This document shows, piece after piece, positions 48,849-60,222 of a DNA stretch of 64,000 nt (the stretch's first letter is position 1; each line of letters starts with the position of its first letter). The notes under the pieces are model-generated. The model saw only the letters and a list, made by a program, of their open reading frames with translations, was not told the origin of the DNA and did not search any database. A program made the translations under genes and the position numbers. The DNA is from Liquidambar formosana (taxonomy: Eukaryota; Streptophyta; Magnoliopsida; Saxifragales; Altingiaceae). The stretch covers positions 14,941,133 through 15,005,132 of the forward strand of contig CM077833.1 of the NCBI GenBank assembly GCA_039720395.1. Direction: 5' to 3'.

Positions 48849-49718
48849 CTAGATATAGCACACGTGCGTTGCACGTGAATATTTTTAAATAATATTAGTT
48901 TCTTTTTTTTTTTTCCAATAATCTATGTATTTTTGTTTAGATATGCTTGCAATGGAAAATCGATTTTGAGGGGTTCTTCAGGTATTTAGAGTACATCCTT
49001 TTTGGGTTTCATACATCTTTTTTGGGTTTCGATTGTAACTCTTGAGGTATGTATTGTATTTTGTTCCTCGGTTTAATGAGTTTAAACGGTTTCTCAGAAC
49101 TATGGGTATTTCGTTTCGAATGATTTTTCTTTCTTTAATTATAGTACCTATTATGATTATATATTCATCTATCTAACTTATAAATTCATCAAAAATCAAA
49201 CTTATTTTCAAACAGTACCATATATATATAATTTGCAGTTCTCTAACAGTACCATATATATATATATATTGTAATTTGCAGAGCAAAACTTACCAGAGAA
49301 TGGAGAAGTCGTCGTTAACCAGAGAAGGAAGAAGTTACCAGAGAAGGGAGAAGTTGCAGCTACTCTTGATGAAGAAAGTGATTGTTTATTTATTATATAG
49401 GAATTATAGTTTCCGTTTCCTTTGAATTCCTATTTGTGTTTTATATATTAAGGTATGTGTTTTAGAATATATTAAGGTATGTGTTTTAAAATTATAGTTT
49501 TCATATTCCTATATATTTCTATTTATTATATAGGAATTATAGTTTCCGTTTATTTTGAATTCCTATTTGTGTTTTATATATTAAGGTATGTGTTTTAGAA
49601 TTATTATATTTCCTATATATGCAGAAAGGTGGGTAGTTGTGTATTTAAAAATTAAAATAAGGGTATATTAGTCAATCAAAAGTTTTTCTTGTATTCATCT
49701 TTTTATAGGTAGTATAGA
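48849..49718 (-). mobile_element. Helitron, 870 bp, minus orientation
   Basis: On the minus strand the 5' end is TCTATACTACCTATAAAAAG (from 49718) and the 3' end is hairpin CACGTGCAACGCACGTG, about 9 bases, CTAG, at 48849. No coding region. 49280-49370 has a short tandem repeat (accagagaa(t)ggagaagt). Confidence 0.8.
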
Positions 49719-49719
49719 A

Positions 49720-51140
49720 GATTATATTATTACTATTAAAAGTGGCTTAAAGGAAAAAACTTTTGATTGACTATATTATCCTCACATAAGTTTATAAAGG
49801 CTTATTAAACTTATTCTTTTCAAATGACAAAATTACCTTTAGAAATTATAACACATTAACACCTAAAACCTTTCCTACCTCGATACACAAAGCCCACTAC
49901 GTCCCTATCCCTTCTCCTTCCCTAACACCGACTCTGCTACGTCCCTGTCCCTGTCCCTGTCCCTGTCCCCTTCCTCATCCTCTTGCACATTCCACCTTCC
50001 TTGGCCTTTTCTTTAAAACAATATCCTTGTAAGCAGGGCCGAGTAACGAGTTATTTCCAATGGGTATCATACGTGTTGTGATTCTGAGAAGTGGGAATTA
50101 AAAGCTTTGGAGAACATCTTTTTTTTCCTTCGAAAAAATTATTTTTTGATAATCATTTTCTAATGTAATACCAAAAAAAAAATAAAATGATATTTTTGTC
50201 AACTTATTGCAAATTGACTGTATATATATGCTTCAAAATGAATACCCTCTTCCTGTTTTTCGCATTATGTTAGGAAGTAGTTATCAAATGATACTTCCCC
50301 AAAAAAAAAAAAAAAAAATAATAATAATAATAATAATTGTTTGAGCTAGTGGGGGCACGTTCCCACCCCCAAAGGCCCTCTTGGCTCCACCACTGCTCGT
50401 TAGCCTTGGAAGACGCCCACGATCGCAAAGGTTGTAATCCATCAAGATGGACGGAGTTGTAGGTTCCAACCTCTTTAATTCCTCAATTTTGTAGGTTTTT
50501 TTTTTCCCTCTCCATTTTTTGTTTTGTTTTTTATTAATAGGTTTGTGTACACACACATATAAAGATATATACTCCCTCTGTCCCACAAAAATAAACCACG
50601 ATTGACAAAACACAGACTTTAAGAAAAAACATCATTTCATTGATTTGTCCTTTATTAAATTCGGTTTTTCCAAAGTTACCCTCCCTTACTTTTTATTTCG
50701 TTGGCCTATCTTTGTAGGATGAAGGGAGTATTGAAGTTATATGCTTTGAGATCACTTATTAGTTTTATTCCTTTCTCTATTTTATAGTAATCTGTTGAAC
50801 TCTATAAATTAATCATTGTAGTTACATCTTTTGGTTCTATAAAGATTTCAATTTTTTTTTTAATTATTTGCATGGATTTTTATTTTTATTTTTTTATGAT
50901 TGATTATAGTTTGATAATTTTGTTTGTTGAATTATGTCATAGTGTACCAGTTCTATAGTGATTTTATATCCTAGATTGATAAGTTAATGTTATTGAAAAA
51001 CCACGAATCTTTTTAAAAATAACAATGTGGGCACACTATATTGGTTTATATATCAGTACAAGTATTACATAATAGACCATCTGCACTGAAAACTTAATTT
51101 AAAATTTTAAAATATTCACGTACAACGTGGCACCAACTAG
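49720..51140 (+). mobile_element. Helitron-like element, 1.4 kb, head-to-head with the previous one
   Basis: The 3' end is acgtacaacgtggcaccaa then CTAG at 51137-51140, followed by T and (TA)n. The 5' part mirrors the neighbouring Helitron (aaaacttttgattgacta at about 49764 against its inverse at about 49672), but the exact TC start is not preserved. Holds a (CTGTCC)n hexamer at 49944-49968 and a nested Stowaway at 50572-50728. Confidence 0.65.
50572..50728. mobile_element. Stowaway MITE, 157 bp, TA target
   Basis: TIRs ctccctctgtccc and ggatgaagggag, flanked by TA at 50570-50571 and 50729-50730. Nested in the Helitron-like element. Confidence 0.9.
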
Positions 51141-51142
51141 TA

Positions 51143-52739
51143 TATATATATATAAAATAATAATTTAAGCATCCGAAGTCAATTTAAGCACGACCTAGGT
51201 TGGGAATATACATGGTCCCAACTACTTGAAAATGAGGTGCCACTGCATATTGTGAAGAAGAATTATTTGAAAATCAGAGTAGTACGTGGTCCCAAAGATA
51301 ATGGACAAGAGGATCTGAAAAATCTCAACATCGGTTTCAAGAATTATTTGTGTATACGGGACAAAACACATCGGTTTCAAGAATTATTTTTGTATACGGG
51401 ACAAAAGAAATCATTACACTCATGGACCTCTATGGATACCAATTGCCTGTTTGACGTATCCTAAGTTTTCTAATTGGCTACAGTATATCGTGGCCGCTAG
51501 CTGACCACCCAAGAGTCATACGAACATTAATCATTGTTGGGGGTTAGTGGCCTTGGCCAATTTTCTTTTACTTTGATAGGGAGTGCTCGTCCAACCAAAG
51601 TCGTGCTTAAATTGACTAGGCCTCATAGGTGTTCGGTGATACATTGCATTCCTTTGATTATATGGCCATTTTAGCATGCCCCACTATAGCTTGATTGATT
51701 GACACAGGCACTCTAATTAATTTGACGCTTTCTAATATAGAGAATAATAAAATATTAATGTTTAACAATATATAATTAAAAAGTAACATGTTATTGTTCG
51801 ACAACATAATTTGCTTTGACAGCAAAATGGTAACATGATTTTTTTTTTTTGTTAAAATTACCTAATCATAGTAGGTATTGCTTCGAAGATCACAACGACT
51901 AGATTCTTAAAAGACAAGTTTGATCAAAAATAGATTTGTATTTTGTAAGTTATATTTAAAAAGGGAAATGCTAGTTAGCCTTACACTTTTCCTTAAAAAT
52001 CTTGCCCCATCGAGACAATAAGAGTGTAAAGTTGTGGGACCCACCGATAAGGTTAAACCTTGAAAATTGATACAAAACTAAATCCATATAGTAGCTAGGA
52101 CAAGATTGTAGGGCAAAGTGTGGGGCTAATTAGCATTTCCCATTTAAAAATTAGAAAATTAGAAATCAAGTTTGCTACATAAAGTGCCTTTAATAACAAA
52201 AAAAGGGAGTGCTCCTTCAAGCAAATAAGGGTAAATTAGGTTTTTTCTATTTTCATTTTTTTTAATTTAAAAAAAAATGATATTACTACTAATAAGAACA
52301 CTCATATGTAGGTTAAGAGGTTAAAGAATCTTTTGATGAGGTAATTACTAAAAAAAATTTCTTTTAAATAGGGTTATTGCCAATTTTCTTATACGCTTGG
52401 TTGGTTGCTGAATGGGAGCAATAGCCACGCTCAGATTTGGAATTATCTTGGGTGAAAAACAACTTCCTTAATTCCATTTTATTTTTTGACTTTTAACTAA
52501 GCACAAATATTAAGGAGCATTTATTGTATTGTTATGTTATTTATTTATTTTTCATTTTTCATTTTTACCCTTCAAAAATCTTTTCAAAACAAAGAAATAC
52601 AAATATAGGGAAAGTTATTTTTGGAATTTAAATTTATTTATTTATTTATTTTTCTTTTAACAATGATCTAACATTTTGGGACATCTCAACGTGAAAAATG
52701 TGATCAAAGAAGGTGGAACAGAAGGAGTAATAAATACCA
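51143..52739. other. Noncoding stretch
   Basis: No supported gene. Contains a short direct repeat (catcggtttcaagaattatt, then tgtatacgggacaaaa) at about 51330 and 51369. AT-rich after 51700. Confidence 0.4.
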
Positions 52740-53577
52740 ATATATATATCTGTAGAGCCAGTTTGTGGGTGAAAGCTAAATTTGAAGAAATTCCATACTC
52801 CATTGGGGAATTCAGGCGCAATATTTGATGTTGTTAGGAAATGTAAATGTTCAGCTTCCTGTAGGATTGATAGGGGTGTTGCATGTCTTTTGGTTTCCTC
52901 CTTTTCAGGGGTGGATGAAATTTAATGTGGATGGATCCTTTCTTGGTAAGCCTGGTGCAACAACTATTGGTGGGGTGTTGAGAGATGTTGGGGGTTGTTT
53001 TAAATGCATTTTTCAGAACCAATAGGTGTAGCTGATTCTAATGTGGCAGAATTTATGGCAATACGTAAGCTTTGAGAGCTTTTGTTGATTCGGAGTGGGC
53101 TAGTTCATCAAAGCTTATAGTGGAAAGTGATTCTACGATAGCAATAGCTTGGGTGCTTGGGAAGTAGTCCATTCCTTGGAAGTTAGGTTTGTTTACAACG
53201 AAATCAAATTCCTTTTATCTTGCACCATTAGAGTTTCTTTTATTCATATCTTTAGAGAGTGAAATATGGTGGTTGATCAATTAGCAAAAGTGGGTATTGC
53301 TAGATCCATCCCACTCATTGCATGGCTTTGAAGTGTGTGTTGTTGTTATTTGGGTTGTTTTGTTGCTATGGAGTTTTTGGTTATTTTGTGCTAGTAGTCG
53401 CTGTATTTTTGGTGGTTGGGTGGAGCAGTTGTTTCTTGATTTCACATTGTTGGGGTTTTGGGTTGGCTGTGAGTATATTTCTTCATGTAACTTTCTCTTC
53501 TTAGCCTTGCTGAGAAGTGATCTCTTAATTAATATATAGTTTTTCTTAGCCAATAAAAAAAAAAAAAAAAAAAAAAC
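52740..53577 (+). mobile_element. 5'-truncated LINE 3' end with RNase H remnant and poly-A tail
   Basis: 52900-53290 encodes pieces of a plant LINE RNase H (RVT_3) domain: GWMKFNVDGSFLGKPGATT, IGGVLRDVGGCF, then in other frames VADSNVAEFMAI, SSKLIVESDSTIAIAW. Stops and frameshifts interrupt it. It continues into untranslated sequence and a poly-A run at 53557-53577, the expected 3' tail. So it is a dead retroelement, not a gene. Confidence 0.8.
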
Positions 53578-53611
53578 TATATCTATATATATATATATAT
53601 ATATATAGATA

Positions 53612-53761
53612 TAGGATGCAGGTAAGCACATGTTGATATAAGTTATATCAGTACTATGGATTGGTCCAATGTATCTCATAACCCACTAATACACAATATA
53701 CAATTTCCAATGCGGGTGTTAATGTAAGTTATGTCAGCACGTGCTTACCTAATCATCATCT

Positions 53762-53762
<1 letters not shown>
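53612..53762. mobile_element. Microsatellite-embedded palindromic MITE
   Basis: gatgcaggtaagcacatgtt ... cagcacgtgcttacctaatc, with (TA)n on both sides (53585-53606 and 53763-53789). Inserted directly after the LINE poly-A tail. Confidence 0.8.
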
Positions 53763-53794
<32 letters not shown>

Positions 53795-53867
53795 AACCAC
53801 ACGCTTATCCCCCATGCGACATGCTTCTTGCTATCATATCCTAGAGACGGATTGCCACTATTTTGAC

Positions 53868-54533
53868 TAGGGGTGTTAATGGTTCGGTTTGGTTCGGTTT
53901 TAGGGGAGATTTCAAACCAAACCATTATATTTCGGTTTTGTTCATCCCAAACCAAAACCAAACCATACTATAAAAAAACCAAACCAAACCAAACCAAACC
54001 ATTATATTTCGGTTTGGTTCAGTTCGGTTTCGGTTTTAACCTATCACGTAACAATAAATAATTGAAAATGAAAAAAATGACATGCTAAACTCCAAATAAG
54101 AACATTTTTAATAAAAGCATTACATTAGCAACTAAAAAAACAAACATTGTATCAAAATAGAAACATATTGACATATATCAATATGTCAATATCACACACA
54201 ACATTAATAGCTAGTTTAATACATGCCAATCTAAAAAAGGGAAAACAATAAGAAACTTAAAATCAACAAAAACAAGCCCATTACCTATTTTACCCTTATT
54301 AGGATTGGGAATTTACAAACTTTAAGTTTATATATATATATATATATTATATTTTTTGGTTTTTTCGGTTTTTTCGTTTGGTTTGGTTTTTTAAAACTGA
54401 AAACCAAAACCAAACCAATTGAGTTCGATTTTCTAAAATTAAAACCATAACCAAACCTAATGACAAAAAAACCAAACCAAATCGCCCGGTTCGGTTTGGT
54501 TCTCGGTTTTAACCAAAACCATTAACACCCCTA
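53868..54533. mobile_element. hAT-type MITE, 666 bp, perfect 8-bp TSD
   Basis: TIRs taggggtgttaatggttcgg and aaccattaacaccccta. Target duplication attttgac at 53860-53867 and 54534-54541. Ends are built of ggttcggttt / aaaccaaacc runs. Confidence 0.95.
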
Positions 54534-54541
54534 ATTTTGAC

Positions 54542-54970
54542 TACACTAAAGACAGAGGGGGCGAAATTGGTTTTAAGGAAAGTTGTTCTTTTCGTGCTTT
54601 AGCCACATGATTTCAATAAAGTCGTTATGCTTCTGCTTTTATTCTCAGTTAATTATATGTTCACAAACTTATAATATTTAGACTATAGTTTTGTATCTAT
54701 TATGCAAGATTACATGCCTTTCTTGCTCTCCCACTGCATTCAGCTTCATCTTGAAACCTTACAGCTTCTTCGAATTTAATTTTTCTTCCATAGGTTTTTG
54801 TCATATGGCCATCGGATCCCAACAGTTACCATGGACTTCCTATAATTGTCTAGTGCATGTATGACAGGGTAATTTTGGTTTTATGGGAGTTTAAAAAGAA
54901 AATATGTGATTTAAATTCTAATGTAGGTGTAAGGGAGAAATAGGGGATTAAAAACAAACCTTGGAGGGGA

Positions 54971-55006
<36 letters not shown>

Positions 55007-55011
55007 TATAT
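54542..55011. other. Noncoding stretch with (CATA)n
   Basis: No gene. A tetranucleotide run (tacatacatacata) at 54971-55000 leads into (TA)n at 55000-55011, next to the following MITE. Confidence 0.5.
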
Positions 55012-55401
55012 GGGGAGAGATCTGTTTACGCCCAGTGTAAAACTTTTTACTCTTAAACCCCCTCAATACCATTTTATGTGAATAATATTTCACCAATCTA
55101 ACCGTTGGATTAGATATTTTATTTATGCATATCATGCATGCCAAACTTCAAATAAATTGAATATCGGAAAACATTTGATCTGTAAACTGAAATTTCTTTT
55201 TAAAAATAAAATTGTAATTTGAAATACTTTATGAATGACATACTTCCCGATATCCGATTTACTTGAAATTTGGCTTGCACAATATGCATGAATAGAGAAC
55301 TTAATCCAACGGTTGGATTGGCAAAATATTTTTCTCAAAAAAAGTTATTGAGGGGTATAAAAGTAAAAAGTTTTACATCGGGTGTAAACGGATCCCTCCC
55401 C
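55012..55401. mobile_element. 390-bp foldback MITE embedded in (TA)n
   Basis: Arms ggggagagatctgtttacgc / aaacggatccctcccc, cagtgtaaaactttttac / aaaaagttttacatcggg, ctaaccgttggatta / taatccaacggttgga. Intact counterpart of 12497-12883, with (TA)n on both sides. Confidence 0.85.
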
Positions 55402-55594
55402 TATATAGATATATATATATATATGTGTGTGTGTGGATCCAATCTCATCAACACTGTAAACATCTCAATTTTGCAAGGGTACTCTCCATACCACTCTATT
55501 CAGAAATATGAATCTCATGGCATCACATCCAACCAATTTTAACCATCATCAATTTATTTTCCATCGCCCCACAGAAATGTTGAGACGATGATAC

Positions 55595-56120
55595 CACTAC
55601 TAGCTCGACCTAAAATGCCAGCAGTGAAAACTAATCTCTTTGTTATAGTCTCATCAGGAATGATAAAGCAGTGATGCCACTACATGACTTAAAATGCCAG
55701 CAATGAGAATTAATTTCAACCATTGTTCAGCCCCCCAAGCCGAGACAATAATGCCACCGCTAAGCCCAAGACCTGCCGTGAAGATATTTAGGTAAAGGTA
55801 CGTCTAAACATACAACAAATACGTACCTAGACACGAGGCACCCAAACTATCTAAAGGAAAGTTTTAGACTTAAAAGCGCGCTAGAACGTACCATAAAAGA
55901 GCCTAGCAAATAATAGAAACCCTACAATTTGCAAGATGGGTCATGGCTTTGTGCTGAATTGGCTTTGTTATAATAATGGGTCATGGCTTTGTGCTGAATT
56001 GAGCTGTGATCATGTCAGTCCTTCGAGATTCAGTCGTAATAGTTCTATTTGACACCACCCTTTATCATTGGGCTTAAAGGTGATCTAAAATGTCAGGCGG
56101 TACGAAATTGGGTGTCAACA
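55595..56120 (-). mobile_element. LTR end fragment, minus orientation
   Basis: On the minus strand it starts TGTTGACACCCAATTTCGTA, a typical plant gypsy-type LTR start, at 56120. Contains a tandem repeat at 55936-56001 (atgggtcatggctttgtgct twice, spacing 42) and a dispersed repeat of taaaatgccagca. The opposite end is not recognised. Confidence 0.6.
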
Positions 56121-56432
56121 GCATCACAAATGGGTATGACGGTGGCCGACACACCTCTCAGATCTACCCCATATGGAGCATGATGTGGGTAAATGGGTAT
56201 GTGATTTTGAAGATGATGGTGGGGGCAAAAAAAAATTTATGTTGTAATTGTGATTGTGGGTAAATGAAGGGATGATGAAGATGATATGAATTTTTTTTTT
56301 TTAATTTTTTGTTCTGCTGCTAGATGATGAAAAAAAAAATTATGAAGGTGATTTTTTTTTTTTTTTTTTTGCAAGAATTTTTGTTATATGCTGATTTCAA
56401 AAAAAAAAAAAAAAAAAAAAAAGAATTGTGGG
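56121..56432. other. Noncoding, A/T homopolymers
   Basis: Poly-T at about 56352-56373 and poly-A at about 56399-56422; no gene. Confidence 0.5.
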
Positions 56433-58625
56433 TGTAATGCCTACATCATTTAATTAGGATAATCTCACCTTTGAATGCATGTTTTGCATGTACATTAGTT
56501 GATTTGGCGAGTTTTGTCATGCGTGGGTATTCCAAATGTGTGATGTTGTTGTGTTTGCGATTTCACATTTTTAGACTGTTGAAATTTGGCTAAGTGTTGG
56601 GCAAAATGGATTTTCGTAAAATTTCGTTTTTAAAGATAATTTTTAGTGGTAATAGAAGTTTATAATATTATAAGACATTTGTGATTTTATGGGATTTTAT
56701 TACCACGATTCGATTGGTTTCCTCGTACGTTTGTTTTTGAAAAATCTGTCGGGAGTCGGATTTTGTACTAAAACTTGAAAATGAGATTTTGATATACTTG
56801 GAATTTGATTTTTTTGATATTTTATTTGGATTCAAATGGGGGGTTATTTACTTATTTTCATTAAATAACTTAAAGTAAAAGGGAGAATAAAAGAATGGAG
56901 AAGATTACTTAAGTTGTTAATGAAAATAAGGTAGTGCATGGTATGTACTGTGAGAGTTTATACACATTTTCTTGAGTTACTGAGCATTTTTAGCAAGGGA
57001 CGATTGATCGTGCCTTGAGGACGATCGATTGTAGGTGCCCCAGAAACGTTATTTTGCTCCTGTTAACCACAATCAATCGTGCCTTCAACTCATGATTGAT
57101 CATGCATCGCAAAATTTGGAAAAAAATTATTTTTTTTATGCATCAAAAGATGCATGTGCCCCTCACCTCTTTTAAAACCCTCATATCACGACTCTAACAC
57201 CCATTTTTCAGCATTTTGAGTGTTAAAAAAAGAGAGAGAAGGAGAGAGAGAGAGGAGAGAGAAAGGGCTTGTTTGGAGACAGAAAATCACATTTTTCACT
57301 TGCATGCATGGGTTTTTTACTCTCTCACCTCATTTCAATGCTTGGACTCGCGTTCTAGAGGCTGGATTTGAAGATCTACACGTGTTTAGAGAGGATTCAG
57401 GCCTGATCTGTAGAGTTTGGAGCTTGTTCTTGCATTCTAGGCTCAGATCCGACACTCCCAATACATTTTCTCTACGTTTGGTGCCACATATTTGAGGGAG
57501 GTGTAATTTTATGGGTTTTAACTGTAGGGATGATAATGGGTTAGGATATAAGCCCATGTATGTTGGATAAAAATGTATTTTAGTGTTATTTATGAGTTTA
57601 CGTGATTTTTGGGTGTATTATCATATATATTTTGTAATGCGCGCATGTACTGAGGGGTCTAGTTTATATAATCTTATATTTAGGAATATTACATTTAGGA
57701 GTATATGGGTTGATATACTTGTTATATTTTGGCTTATTTTGGATGTATATGCTATATAAATTCTTGTTGGTCTATATGTTACATACTTTACATAGCTCCC
57801 ACATGTTATGTAATCATGATATAATTATATATTATTGATTTCTGGAATAACAGACTCGTGTATAGGTTTTTATGTTTTTCATGGCATTCATTGGCATAAA
57901 TTGCATGAAATGGATTTAATTAATTACTTGGTAAAAGTATATTAAAGGGTCATTGGATCTGGACTACTAGCAGTCAAGGGATTTAGCGGTGTTTTTCATT
58001 CCTTTGGTCATAGGTACTTTTCGGTTCTAGGTAAGAACTCTTGTGTTATCCTCTTAGAGGTGGGTTTAAATCCTCCATTTCCGCGCGAAGACTCCTGCGG
58101 TAGTAGTCGGTAATTATGGATTATGTTAAATGGATATGAGTCGCATATCATTCATGACATTGCATGGGTTTTAATTATTTTAACCATAATTTTAATTGGT
58201 TATATTATCATGCTTTGGTTATTTCTATATGAAAATTATATCTACTGAGTTTTATACTCACTCCTATATTTTATAACCCTTTTCAGATTAGTTCTTAGCC
58301 GGGGAGACCTCGCCATGAGGCGTTACAATAATCTTGGGAATTAGGCTATTGTCAGATCATTATAGACATTATTATAATCTTGAACAATTTTTATATTATG
58401 GTTATGTATTAACTAAACACTTTTATATTCGATCAATGGGCGCTAGACACATAATAACTCATGGTTTGTAATATTTTAATTTCGTAAGTCTCTTTATATG
58501 ATTTATTTAGCATGTGATGATACTATACCAATGATGGATGACAAGAACTTTTATAACTATTTTATACAGGATTTTGTTACGGTATGTTTTATTTACGAAT
58601 GGGTCATGCCGAAATTTTCATTGAA
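56433..58625 (+). mobile_element. LTR related to the solo LTR at 39252, borders uncertain
   Basis: Blocks in the same order as 39252-42652: GA-rich leader (57227-57267), acttggtaaaagtatat (57939), gggtttaaatcctccattt (58061), gactcctgcgg (58089), ctactgagttttatactcac (58243). Upstream of the leader, 56995-57110 has cgattgatcgt / gatcgattg dyads. Possible start TGTAATGCC at 56433; no matching target duplication found. Confidence 0.6.
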
Positions 58626-58874
58626 ATTACTGGTTTTCTAACACGTGCCATTCACGTGCTTCCTAAATGATTTTCTTAATTAAACTGAATTTATTAATAT
58701 TGATTACGGCTTAATTAACATGGAATAGTCATTGAGAAATATCACTCCTTTCATTCCCTTTTCTATTCCATTCCCATCCCCTTTTCATTCCATTCAAACG
58801 TATTAAATTAAGGCCAAGGGAAACTAGAAAGAAAGAGACAGTTTGCTTTTTCAACAAAAGAAGAAACGTGGTAA
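58626..58874. other. Intergenic sequence upstream of laccase 2
   Basis: AT-rich; ctttcattcccttttctattcc-type pyrimidine run at 58748-58800. No gene. Confidence 0.4.
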
Positions 58875-59049
58875 ATGTTGATAATTACAAGCATAAGGCT
58901 AGGCTCAAATCTACACCCCTCCTTTCTTAGCCATTCGTTTTTGGTCTTTCCAGCAGACATCTATAAATACCCGAAAAGCTCACTCAAATGTCAGAGGAGA
59001 GAAAGAAATAGAGGAAATAAGTTTTGCTTCCAAAGAAATGTGGTCTATC
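58875..59049 (+). promoter_or_regulatory. Core promoter and 5' leader of laccase copy 2
   Basis: TATAAATA at 58972-58979 lies 78 bases before the start codon. The block tgttgataattacaagcata...ctacacc at 58875-58916 matches the copy 1 promoter block. Upstream of 58875 similarity to copy 1 fades. Confidence 0.6.
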
Positions 59050-60187
59050 ATGAGGGTTTCCATCTTGCAAATTGTAGGGTTTCTATTATTTGCTAGGCTC
59101 TTATATTGCCAAGCTTCGGTTCGTCGTTATACTTTTGTGGTAAGCACAATGATTTCATTTATACTTTCTTATAATATTCGATTTTGGGTTGATTATCATA
59201 TATAGGAGTCCAAAAATATTACGGAGCAACGATCACACAACATTTGAATTTTAAGCTCAATTTAACCTCATAAATTTCAATTCTCACTTCAATTCCTAGT
59301 TGTAAACTGCTTCTCATACCTGAGAACGGAGCTCCCACATCTTCAAGGGCAAGCTTAGGTGGAGGAAAATTGCTAGTCTTGTCACTAATTTTACCAATTT
59401 TTTCTGATCTAACATCACCTTGTTAGCACAATAAAAATAGGAAATTTCGGATTGGTACGACTACGGCAAATAATTACATTTCAGTATAAATTAGTAGTCA
59501 TTCGTAGTTAAGTTGGTAGTCATTTGTATTGAGATGTAATTATTTACCTGTAATCAGACCAATCTGCAATTCTCTCATAAAAAAAAATCTCATGCAATCA
59601 TTGGAGTGGTGATGTGTCAGGTGCAAAAGAAAATTCGCGCGGTAGAATAGCTAAAATTACTAGTAGCACTCTTGGGTAAATTACTAGTTAACCTTCACGC
59701 TGTTTTGGGAAAGATTGGAAGAGTTTAAGCTGTAAATGAATCAAGCATTTTCGCTTAAGCTTGAGATTCGCTTGATAAGGGGTAGCTCATTCAAATTCAC
59801 TTAGAAAATTAAATAAGTCAAACTCAAATTCATTTTTAAATGCAATAATAGGTTTATCAAGTCTAGTTCAAATAGCATACTAGTCGTCCTTAAATATTCA
59901 AACAACCAAATCACTCAGAACTTAATCAAGATTGGATTTGATAAAAGGCTTGTTCAACCTTGTTTCATGATTTCAATATTAATTTATCAAGTCACGATTG
60001 CGCGGTCTACTATTCTGCTTGGCTAATTAGTTGCATGAGTGCACAAGGCTTAGCCTCAATGAGGCAAAGTACGTATTTGCATGTCCGTTGGGTCTTATGG
60101 TTATGATTGGACTGCAAATAGTTGCATATGAGCATATTTATGCATACTGCATATATCAAATTATGTTATTATAGGTGCGTGTGTGTT

Positions 60188-60222
<35 letters not shown>

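Noticed and set aside
52825..53025. Possible host RNase H-like gene
   Set aside because: The domain is the LINE-type RVT_3, broken by stops and ending in a poly-A tail, so it is a retroelement relic.
53281..53679. Minus-strand frame of 132 codons
   Set aside because: It runs over the poly-A tail of a LINE and a (TA)n tract; the LINE remnant is on the other strand.
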